Below, piece by piece: positions 34,577 through 44,653 of a stretch of 64,000 nt of DNA. Below the pieces are notes generated by a model. It saw nothing but the letters and a program-made list of their open reading frames with translations, had not been told where the DNA came from and did not search any database. Position numbers and translations under genes: made by a program. Positions within the stretch are counted from its first letter, which is position 1, and every line of letters begins with the position of its first letter. Source of the stretch: Pocillopora verrucosa (taxonomy: Eukaryota > Cnidaria > Anthozoa > Scleractinia > Pocilloporidae); the NCBI RefSeq assembly GCF_036669915.1, contig NC_089315.1:25814932-25878931 (forward strand), read 5' to 3'.

Positions 34577-35820
34577 AACACAAGAATGCCATTGTAGTAA
34601 CTGTCAATGGAATGAAGCTGGAACAGTGTACTAATGCTAACCTTTACATTAAAAAATAATAATATTAATGATATTAAGTTTATGATGTAAATTTTCCAGA
34701 GTTCATTTAAATTGTTTGATTGTACAAATGTAATTATTTGTGTTTCATTGATTCACAGTTCAGATAAATGAACTCAAGGAACTTCATAATGTACAACATA
34801 ATTTATTCATCAATTAATTCAAATTATTTATTTGACTGCACTTTTGAGCTTTCTTACATAAAATGTACTGTTTGCTTAATTTGCTGCATTAATAGAAATA
34901 GCAAATGGAAATTTGTTTATTAAAAAGTTGTCGAGAGTTAAGCATACCTTTGATTTTCCACAAGCGAAAGGCCGTCCAAGATATGTTTAATGGGATAAAT
35001 GAAGTTTGTATCTCTTTGAACTGCATGTTGTGGAAATGTCTTTTTGGCCCCAAAGCAACTCATTGTCCATCGAGTTTTTAACACATTACTCTCTAAAAAA
35101 TTAATGGCCCCTTCTTATGAGCCAGGGTTGAATCACATAAATCAGGGCAAAAATAAACCCTGGACATGATTTTGGATTGCCAATCTGCACTTCCTCAAGG
35201 TTTGCTTTGAGCCTGACTCTAGTGAACCTTCCTAACTCACAAAAACCTGAAAACCCAGCAACGTTCTTTCTGTGTCTGCAATGCCTTGCTTCCCCTTCAA
35301 AATACCGTAATAATGTTTCTCATTTTAACCAGAGTTATAGCAATAAACTTTGAGTCTGAAATTAAAAAAAAAACGAAAACATTGGAACTGTCCAACGTAA
35401 AAATATTTGCACCACAAGCACATCAAAATCCAAGACATCTCTTGCAAAACAAATTTCCTATACAACAACCACCACTTTATTTGATGGTTACTGTCACTGA
35501 AACTGCTGACTTTTCTCAAGCCCCTGGCTGACGTCCCTTAGAAACAGAAAATCAGAAGACAGAAGACGAGACTACATGAACAAAGTCATTCGAGACGTTC
35601 ATTTGTCACGCCATGCCTTGCGTTACAAACAACGGAAGACTGGGCTAGAAAATCATGAACCAATGAAATTGTGCAATCATTTTACTTTCGGCCAATCACA
35701 ACGAAAGAACACGTTCATAATTTTTCAATTCAATCAGACAGTTACCGACTCTCGGTTGTAACCGATTTTCACTACGTCTTCTTCGTTTCTTAACGTTTGC
35801 CGCTAGTAATTTCGCGCAGA
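34577..35820. other. spacer between the two CKS genes
   Basis: No gene seen. The left part is the 3' flank of copy A; the last 170 bp form the promoter of copy B. Confidence 0.5.
35655..35700 (+). promoter_or_regulatory. paired CCAAT boxes upstream of CKS copy B
   Basis: CCAAT at 35660-35664 and at 35692-35696 are spaced 32 bp start to start, close to three helical turns, the arrangement of NF-Y sites in many mitotic genes. They lie about 125-160 bp before the start codon. Confidence 0.5.
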
Positions 35821-36610
35821 ATGTCTGTGAGAGATATTTATTATTCCCCAAGATACGCCGATGACGCAGGTGAATACGAATTTAGGTAAGACTTGAAAAT
35901 CCAGAGTAGTTATTAGTAATGTTTGCTTCCTTGATTTCGAAACGCGAAGAAGTGATAACAGCTGCTTGGTCAAACTTACAAATAGTGTAACAGCTTCTTC
36001 CTAATAGCGTGTTCTATTTTTTGTACCTACAAGACATGTTATCTTACCAAAAGACATCGCTAAGAAAGTTCCTCAGAGGCTTATGACAGAACAAGAGTGG
36101 CGAAATTTGGGGGTTCAGCAATCACAAGGATGGGTACATTACTTGAGACACGGACCAGGTAAACAGCTTCAAAACAACGTGTAACGGTTTCAGAAATGAG
36201 AAACAGAGTAAGACTACTTATTGCCTGTGACTTGTCTCTGATTACGTTTCAAATCTACCTGTTTTAAGAATAGTTGTACCTAGTAAATGCGTGGAATGAA
36301 ATAGAAATCTCTCCGCCATTGTTACCGTTTTGGCTATGTTCTTGTTGAACTGTGTGACAAACTTTGTAGGCACAAGCCAAATACAAATTTAAGAGAACAA
36401 TCAACAACACACTTGAGCTCCAAAATGATCCCATGCCCTCACCAAGGCAAATTTACAAATTTAAAATAGGTAACTTGGTTGTAAATCTCAATAACTTTTG
36501 TCGTATAAGAAGCTGTTAATTGCGAAGAATACGGTTAAAAGTTGTAACCCATATTCTACAATTTTTCTACAGAGCCACATATACTCTTATTCAGGAAGAA
36601 AGTGAAGTAA
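35821..36610 (+). CDS. cyclin-dependent kinase regulatory subunit, diverged copy B
   Basis: Tandem paralogue of the preceding CKS gene. Exons 35821-35885, 36034-36158 and 36573-36610 give 75 residues. The introns interrupt the same codons in the same phases as in copy A (after E-[YF]-R and inside the Glu of PEPH). The core is conserved: [36 protein letters not shown], then [12 protein letters not shown]. Differences: two extra residues in the first loop (ADDAGEYEF), one residue fewer after KKVP, Arg in place of pocket Lys11, and a very short end (KKVK). The CDK-binding face looks preserved while the anion pocket is altered. Promoter CCAAT boxes suggest that it is expressed. Confidence 0.9.
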
Positions 36611-37754
36611 AAAGCCTTGCTCAGGAAACATATTGTACAGACATTTATGAAATGAATTTAAGTTGGATTTGAAATGTAATGATAAAAACAGGGATCATAT
36701 TCTTGTCCACTCTGTCAGAGGCATTTTTTAAATGGTGCATGAACAATACGATCAAGCGCTTGCAAAATCATCAAGGGGCTGCTTCAGATTTAACATGCTG
36801 TCAATGTCTGCCTCTCCAGGACTTATTGTGGGCCTGTTAGTTATATTTTGTACATATAAATGCAATTTTTTTTACTGTGGAAGTCTTAGATAGCTGTCTT
36901 TGCATGCTTGCTCTCAAGTTACCTTATTGGTGGTAAAATGTTTGACCTTGTTAGAATGTTCTTGCCTCAAAATTTTCATGTGTTTCAATCATGGAAAAAC
37001 ATGCCACTTTTAATTTTACTTTAAGTAAGATTTTCGTGATATGTAATGATTAGTTTAATACAAATTAAATAAGTTTCTGTCGTCAAGAAGCCTCTGATCA
37101 TTGGTGTATTAGATATGAAAATTGGCTAATTAATAGATTTAACATGGGGTGTGCAAAAGAACCTCCCAGGCCCCAAGAGGATTTCAAACTGAAGCTCATT
37201 CGATCCCCAGCTTGATGCAAAGCATAAATTGTTCTCCTGGCTGCAGGACAAGCTTTAATTGTTTTATATTATTGAAATGAATGGAGTCAAGTGTGAGGGG
37301 AATGAAAAAAGTGAGAAACCCCATCTTTTTCCTGCCTAATGTTTACCTTGGCTCACCTGAAAAAGAAAAAAAATTCCCCTGTACTCCATACTGTTGTCCT
37401 CTTTGGCCTCAAGTAAAAGATCAGGCCTAGAAGTTCAAAGGGTCAGTGATTTTGCCAACTACTTTTGTTCAGAACAAAAATTGAGACAGTTAAAGTGTTA
37501 ACATCTCACTGCTAAAACTTCAGAGGGTTTGGAGACAATATATCTTTAAAATGGCTGGATATTTTATTTTTTTCTAGTTACCTGCACATGGAGCACAAAA
37601 ATACAAAACTCTTTAACTTGTGGCCTGTTTACAGCTGTCCCCTCAACTCATTCTTTTTTATGTTCATTATGTAAAGAAAAAAAAACCCAAACAAGAGGAG
37701 AGCACACAATACAAAGCACTAAATTAAAAAAGTTTTCATTTGATATGATGTTAG
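36611..37754. other. convergent intergenic region CKS copy B / PIGB
   Basis: 3' flanks of two convergent genes. I see no further exon and no clear element. Confidence 0.45.
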
Positions 37755-40700
37755 CTATGTGTTCTGATGGCAGTACACCAATACTTCAGATCCAATGCGA
37801 CCCTCTGGGAAATGGGTGTGAAAGAATCTTGCACACTGCAACAGAAAAAACCAAAACAAATTTCACTGGTTAAAATGCGGCTTTCAAAGTTTATCATTAT
37901 AACCCTTGCTTAAGATTAAACAATCATGCAGAACATATGTTCTTGTGAATGGTTAGCCTGCAAAGTAGGTGTAATTTTGGCGAGCTAATGCTCAATATTT
38001 TCCTACCAAAAAAAAATGGCTGCCATCTCTTATTTAATGGCAGTGGTGGGAGATTGAAAAAAAATCCAAATTGATGCAATAATTTGATTGATATGTCATT
38101 ACTTATATCTTCCATCATAATGAGAAACCTCAAATCATTTAAAGTGAGGGAGGCAGTTTAACATCACCAGGCAATAAAGTATAAATTTTAGAATGTTGAT
38201 CAAGGCAAAACCCTAAAATATATAACCACTGATTATAACTACAAGTATCTAAGACTTAAGATTACAATAAAAAAGTGTGGTTGTCAAACAATGTTACCTC
38301 TTTGAAATTAAAATTTCCCAACCAGTTTGTTACATCCTATGGAGAAAAAACACTAAATTACGAATGAACAAAACAAAGAGTCTGTAACAAGTAAAACAAA
38401 ACAACAACAAAATTATGGAAAAAGGAGGTACAAAAAGTGAACAATGGTTACTGGCAGACTAAAACCTTCAGTACCTATATTCTCCATACTGTTCTCTATA
38501 TATTTCCTAAGGTGCTGACAAGGAGAATTTGTTTGACAATCAAAGAGTTTCTTTAATTGGTGATCATTTTAATTATTCTCATCACATTAATGTGTGATTC
38601 AGGGGTGATAATATAGGGAGAATTTAAATGAGAGTCACTCCTACAGGTTAAAGGAAGTTTTTGGTTGGCAGTATTACTGCCGTTGGTGGTAATTTACTGT
38701 ATGGTGGAACAAAAAGTAATTGTTTGCTGATGATTGGGAATTTTTACAAGACTACAAATCAACAAGGGTTGGGGAGAAGAGATGATGACACCCAACAAGA
38801 AGTCTTGTAGCTCAGTTGGTAGTAGTGCTAAACTAGAATCTGGGAGGCATGGTTTGAATCTCATCAAAACTTGAATCTTTCCAGGCTTTTTTCTGCAACT
38901 ACTAAAATTGCAAATTGCAGCTCACCTGTAAGAATCATTTTCTTACCTGATTTTCATCTAAGGTAAATTTAGACTTGTTTCATTTAAAATTGTAAGACTA
39001 AGAGAATGATACAAGTATGGTGAAGAAAGATCAACTAACGGGTAAAAGCACATTGTACAGGACAATGTGTGTAGGAAATTGAAGCTGATCCTGATGACCT
39101 GAAGAGAGTCCATACTTTTCTGATAGCCACATTGTGGGATTTCTGTAAAACAGATCAGCTTCATCAATGTACCCTGCCTCATCACTTGGGGGACATTCTA
39201 ATATCCTCATGCTTATGTTTCTGTGTACAAAACTATAAAAAACCCTGTTATTTAATGAGTTATTAGGTTTATATTCATCCACAACCAAAGATGAAGTAGG
39301 ACATAACCTTCTGATTCAGTTAGATTCAATCTACTCTTTATGAGTGTTACTATGTTCTCTTTGCATTCTGATGCTCAGAAACTGTGTATTTTCTCGCAAG
39401 TTTATTTATTTAACAATTCGCTGAAGGCAGGTAAATTCACAATAGGACAAGGTTGTCCCCTACAAGGTAAATTACCTTAACATCAAGATTCGACATCTTG
39501 CCTTTATGTGACCTTTCCAACAAGATCAAATTCCTTTTAGAAGTCATGAAAACTTTTATAATGTTGTACCTAGTTTGAACAGTAATTCCCAGTAACTTGT
39601 ACTACTGTCATGGGTCAAATCTGTTTCTTGTGTTAGGCTTCCAATTCATGGAGAAGAGTGAATTACAAGGAGGTAAATGAGAAAAACAATGAAGTTTGTA
39701 ACCTAGTGGATCCTATCTTGTTTGCATGCAAAAAAAATTTTTTGAACTTCCTATTTTTCAGTCATCTTCCTTGAACTAAAGCTTGGAATGGGGTAGTTAG
39801 ATACTAAAGAAAAGGAAAGCAAATACATGTACAAAAAAAGCTGAAAACAGTTTCACAGGAGCAACCATAAAAATTAAAAACAGTACTGTACCTATAAAAT
39901 GGTGTCGAGTGACATGGCATCAGAAATAATACAGACATGTCATTAGCACTTCTCAGTTTGGAGCTTTCAATTTGAATGTACTCCATGACATCAGTAGTTC
40001 CCTTTTGGTGAACAGTGCTAGTGTATATAGCCAATGGAATGTTTGTTAGCACTAGAAATAGTACCATTATCTTTGCTTTCCAACCAGATTTCATCTTCCT
40101 TGAAAAACCACTACTAAATGCATGATCCTTTTTCTCACACTGATACCCAGAAAGGAAGCTTAGAAAGAAACCACAGTAGCACATGGCTAAGGGGACCACT
40201 GGAAAAATGAACCTAAACTCCTTGTGTCCCAAGAAACTGGAAAAAAGGGGAAAACAATAGTTTTTATTATAATCTGGTATTTAACTATACAACTGATCCT
40301 ACTGACTAATAATTCAAATGTTGCAGAAAATCAGGATGGTGCACTTTTCACTCAGAACAGTCTGTACTAAACACCCCCAATATTTCATCGCCAGGTGTTC
40401 AGAGGTTGACAAAATATTATCACAAAAGTTTTTGCTCTTATTTAAAAAAGAAAGATTCAGGGTTCTCTTTCCATTTGCAACAAACCTGTAGACAACGATG
40501 CTCCACAAGATTAGCAAAGTCAAGGTTTGCTGTCTTTGGGAAGATTTGTAAACACCACCAACAAATGGAATCAAGTGTGTAAACATCACAGCAGGAAATC
40601 CTTGGGTGAAATACCTGTGAAATATGTAGGTATTAGCCAAGGCAGAAGCATAATTTTTGAAGAACAACTTACATATTGTACCCTACAAAAAGAGCTCCCT

Positions 40701-41653
40701 TTCCTTTATTCAAGGAAAGAACTGCTCCAAGCTAGAGAAGTGAGTCCAAATTTTACCTACCAGTGCCATGGATGACTTCCATAAAATGTTCCCATATCAT
40801 TAATAACATTAAATTTGATGAAGTTGAGTTCCACCAGTGTCCATGTGCCATGACACCAACTGTTCACAATGAGGGACCATAAAATTGCCAGACATCCAAT
40901 GGGAAAAATACAGTTAATAATAAATGATAATTTGTTTGGTGATGAAAATAAATAAAAAGCACACAATGGAATCCACATGACTGCAGCTGTTGGTCTGATA
41001 GTACAAGAAAACGCTGCAATACAGAGAGCTTTGAACACTTGTTTAAAGCTATCTTTTTTGCTGCCGCAAGGCCAGTAATAAAGTGCTACTGTTGTCAACA
41101 CGGTTTCTAGGGAATTTGTCAGCGTCCTAGTCACACAGTAAAGTGTAAACCACGAGATCAAGTAGCAGATAAGTGTCCATCGAGCAGTTTGTACATCGAA
41201 CCTCTTTGCTGCTAACTTGTACAAAAACAAGTCGCCACACGACGCAAAACATGCCTGCAACACCCTGGGAATGACAACAAGGAACTTGGCGGTGTCAATC
41301 CCAAATAGGGCTAAGCACTTGTAGCTTGTTGCAAAGATCAAAGGATAAGTCCAGCCTCTAAGACCCTCTTTCCATTCCCACGTCAAATATCCATATCCAA
41401 ATGCAACTCTATGGGCTACTTCGGGTCCTTGCCAAAATTCATCCGGGACGAAAAATGTTTGGATCATCACAGCATTAATGACCCTAAAGAGGAGTAATGC
41501 CGGAAACAGCCAACTTTTTGACGGGTAAATAACATTTGGAGATACCATAGTGATTTCTCCCTGGTAGATAGAAGATGGCTGCTCTGATTCCTTATCCATC
41601 TGAGCCTGTTTTCTTCTTTTGAGCTCAGGTCCTCCAATTTCTTCGACCTCCAT
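37755..41653 (-). CDS. PIGB: GPI mannosyltransferase 3 (PIGB)
   Basis: ER multi-pass enzyme that adds the third mannose to the glycosylphosphatidylinositol anchor, using dolichol-phosphate-mannose. Six exons close in phase: 40761-41653, 40486-40614, 39892-40236, 39040-39220, 38298-38336 and 37755-37835, giving 555 residues (human 554). The GT22-family signature lies near the N terminus (FFVPDEFWQGPEVAHR, GYGYLTWEWKEGLRGWTYP), followed by many hydrophobic spans, CTRTLTNSLETVL, GTFYGSHPWHW, HKEFRFIFP and MPCHSTPFY. The last two small exons give the conserved end FFHTHFPEGRIGSEVLVY. The start codon is the first in-frame ATG after a stop-free stretch lacking ATG. It shares a 119 bp divergent promoter with the PIGBOS1-like gene. 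Confidence 0.95.
38464..38655. mobile_element. TTAA-type MITE, copy 3
   Basis: In PIGB intron 4. Shares CTCCATACTGTTCTC, GGAGAATTTGTTTGACAATC and GATTCAGGGGTGATAATAT with copy 1. The ends are partly eroded. Confidence 0.6.
38801..38950 (+). mobile_element. tRNA-derived SINE
   Basis: A tRNA-like head with A box TGTAGCTCAGTTGGTAG and degenerate B box GGTTTGAATCTC, then a non-tRNA tail with CTTTCCAGGCTTTTTTC. The cloverleaf is degenerate, so it is not a tRNA gene. Located in PIGB intron 4. Confidence 0.65.
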
Positions 41654-41772
41654 TTTCACCTTCGGTATCAAAATCAACAAGGCGCTCCTATAGTGTGGAG
41701 CCTAGTCTCAACTCTATCGCTAACGAGTAACGCCTGATGATATTTGATAGACCGTAACGATCTGGTCCTAAA
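41654..41772. promoter_or_regulatory. compact bidirectional promoter PIGB / PIGBOS1
   Basis: Only 119 bp lie between the two start codons, so both 5' UTRs and the core promoter must be shared or overlap. No CCAAT or TATA box is visible. The same head-to-head arrangement gives human PIGBOS1 (PIGB opposite strand 1) its name. Confidence 0.6.
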
Positions 41773-42039
41773 ATGGTACTTTCCTTCATTAGAAGCATCG
41801 GAAGAATGCCTTTACATCAGTTATTTATAGTGACTTTAGTCGGAGTTACAAGTGGTGTTTATATCTACAAACCGTTGCTCGAGAGATACGTGAGTGAACA
41901 TGGTACAAAGAAGGAGGATAGCGCCACCATTCAAGCTGCAGTTGAGGCAAAGAGTACAACGTCGGCCCAAAAGAAAGATCGTCCAAGTGAGAATTCTGCA
42001 AAAGAAAAAGCAAGGGAAGAAAAAGCATCTGAAAAGTAA
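41773..42039 (+). CDS. PIGBOS1: PIGBOS1-like mitochondrial microprotein
   Basis: In human, PIGBOS1 is a 54-residue outer mitochondrial membrane protein that contacts the ER protein CLCC1 and tunes the unfolded protein response. This single-exon frame codes 88 residues. Residues 12-39 (MPLHQLFIVTLVGV, SGVYIYKPLLERYVSEHG) align with human LTFAQLLFATVLGI and GGVYIFQPVFEQYAKDQ: one membrane span ending in GVYI, then P and an E-R/Q-Y helix. The remaining tail is long, charged and rich in Lys, Glu, Ser and Ala (EKAREEKASEK end); human has only a short charged tail. The start could also be Met12, which would be closer to human. The position, head-to-head with PIGB, independently supports orthology. 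Confidence 0.85.
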   Translation: MVLSFIRSIGRMPLHQLFIVTLVGVTSGVYIYKPLLERYVSEHGTKKEDSATIQAAVEAKSTTSAQKKDRPSENSAKEKAREEKASEK

Positions 42040-42994
42040 TTAACCTCTCTTATGTCGCTCGCTGAAATGAAATGTGCAATGTGATGTCTCCAAGAATTTA
42101 CCGGTACCTGATATGAATTAAGGTGGGCTGCTGGTGACTTCTATCCCGAAAATGACATCGTGAAGCTGAATACTGCGATCGCAAGCCTCATAAGGTGAAA
42201 ATCAAGGTGGAATCAAGCTTAATTGCACAGTGATGGCAATATAAGTATTAGTATGACTCTGTCTGAAGAAGTTAAATGCACTCGGTCCTGCTGGGGTGGA
42301 ATACTGTATAGACTGTGCTTTAGGGGTAAATATCATATGGGACAAACCCTTGATGGAGTGAAATTTTTGGGGAATGGCTTACAATTCGTATCCTGTAGGA
42401 AATGAAACTTGGAAAAAATTGGTCATAATTTTTTTTTTTGAATTTTCACTTTTTTGCCTTCCTTTTTTGGGTAGCAAACAGAAGCTTGAGGAAAAAAATG
42501 AATTTGAATGATGTGATTGATTCCTACATGATACATAATTCTAATACATTTATTGGTAGTTGTAAAAATTAAACATTACTCAGTGATCAAATTTTTAAAA
42601 GGCATTGTTTAAACTAGTCTAATTAGATCTTTCAGATTTTTGCTAATGTTCAAGTTTGCTCATCAAAGAGATTCCCCTACATTTTTTGCAATCATTTCTC
42701 AGAAGCAGAACAACCTAAGTCTGAATTGCAAATGTGGTCCAATCCCTGAGTGTGAACTTTTTGTGTACAGAATTTATAAAAATATTTTTTTTGCCATCTT
42801 TTGAGCATGAAATCTACAGAAAATTTCTCACAATGCCTGCGACCCATTTCTAGCTAACAAGTGAAGACCAGCAAAAGTTATGTAGAGTGAAAAGAACTGC
42901 AGTGGCCATCTTGATAGAATTAATTGAGTAAGAACTGAGAAAAATGACCTCAAAGAGAATATGTTGCTAAACCATTCTCAAAACAATTGAATAA

Positions 42995-42997
42995 AGA

Positions 42998-43028
<31 letters not shown>

Positions 43029-43150
43029 ATTGGTGGGAGAGTGTAACAGGGTAATTTAGTCTTATCAAGGCGTTGATAGTGTAAATTAGCCACCATAAAG
43101 AGTTTCAAAGCTGATGTTTCAAGCTTAGGCCCTTTGTCATCGTTCTGACA
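42995..43150. repeat. partial copy of the fold-back repeat
   Basis: Matches 30205-30320 through GTAAGTTTCTAAAGAAACTG, GGTGGGAGAGTGTAAC and AAAGAGTTTCAAAG, but the second arm is missing, so it cannot fold back. Confidence 0.55.
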
Positions 43151-44288
43151 AATTGTGGTTACACATCAGATGTTCTTTGAAGTCCTTTTCCTTCTCAATG
43201 TCCTAGTGGGTTCCCTGGGGTTCAGGAGGAGCCAAAAATGCATGCATTAATGCCTTGGAACTTAGAAGTATGGTCAAACAAACTTTTGTAATGGTTCTTG
43301 CTCCAAGGGATTTTAATTTTTGTGTTGATTTTTTAAGCGATGTAATTCACGACCACCAGCTATCTCACTCTGTATTAGCTAATATTTGTACTTAAATCAG
43401 ATACTCTTGTGATCAACACTTGTTATCAAAAGTGAACTGCAATGTTAATTACCTTGTATAATTTGTATTTGAAATAAAAGTAGGCAAATAAAAACATGAT
43501 ATTTTAGCAACTTGATGCATCTTGAAATGGATAATTATGTACATGGAAATCAGAAGGAGAAATTTTACAATACACATATTTATTTACAAGAGGTAGCTGT
43601 GGTGATGTTCTTTCAAGTAATGTATAGTAAGGGAACACACCTAAAAAGGGTTTTTTCTTAACCATGACCTTGGGTTAGCTGTGTAGAAAAGCAAGACATT
43701 GCTATTGAAGAAAATTATAAGATTAATGCTTGTAGTGCTTCAATACTCCTATTTACCAAGCTAATATTTTGCATTGTTTACTCGGCAAAAAAAAAAAAAA
43801 CTGAAGCAGACTGACTTTCTCTATCTAGACTTCACCTCAAGAGTGTTCTCAGGGTGCCCTATGCATGAGAATTAACTGTTTTCAAAAATATATCAAAACG
43901 GCTTTTAACTTTATTTCGTTTTCTTTTCTTATTGTCAAATTTTCACTCTTCTTTTCACAACTTTCTCTATCTCAGCCAATCTTTTGTCCATATCGAGAAA
44001 TAGTATGTCTATGAGACTATGTTTAAATGCCAACTTAAACAGCTGAAAAATTTCAGCTTAAAAACATATGCTGTGACACCTTCAGTTTCTTGGCATATTT
44101 TGAAAACTGTTCAGTTGCAAAAATGGCAATTTTCCAGCGTTTTTTCCCTTCCTATATGCAAATTCTGACGCTCTTCCCGCAAGAGAAACCGCTCTGCTTG
44201 TGTACATTTTTAAAGTTAAAGTGCCGAAGAGTGAGTTATTTGAGAAATTATTGACATTTAATCCTTCAGATGAAGCGATTTGAAGTAT

Positions 44289-44295
44289 ACGTGGC
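44289..44295 (-). promoter_or_regulatory. possible XBP1/UPRE site upstream of CCPG1
   Basis: On the minus strand the site reads CTGCCACGTA, close to the XBP1 core TGCCACGT. It lies about 360 bp before the CCPG1 start codon. Mammalian CCPG1 is induced by ER stress, which makes the match plausible, but a seven-base motif is weak evidence. Confidence 0.25.
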
Positions 44296-44653
44296 AGTTA
44301 TACTTTTCTGCACGTAGGAGTTGTTCCAAATAACAAAAATTGCATCACTTTTACCACGAACTTACAAGAACGTAAACTTTATTTACATCCAGCTTTTATC
44401 TGATTGGTTAGCTTCACAGGGGGCGTGAAACAGGAGCAAAAAATATTCAAATGTAGATGCTGTAATTGGCTAGTTACTATCACATGACCACTATCCCGGA
44501 TTGACAACATGAAACGCTTAGTTGAGCAAAAACCAAAACATTCGACTGTTGATAGAAAATATCTCAGAATCGTGTGCTAGTAAGCAGCGGCGTTTAGAGA
44601 AATCTCTTGTTTAAGTCGTCTTTTCATTATGTGATTAATTTTCTGCGGGAGTC

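Larger units (their letters stand above)
42040..44653. other. intergenic region PIGBOS1 to CCPG1
   Basis: No gene recognised. It includes a partial repeat at 42995-43150 related to that at 30197, and the CCPG1 promoter at the right with two inverted CCAAT boxes near 44404 and 44465 and an XBP1-like site at 44289. Confidence 0.5.

Noticed and set aside
41654-41680. An N-terminal extension of PIGB
   Set aside because: The upstream in-frame codons contain no ATG, so the start at 41653 is used.
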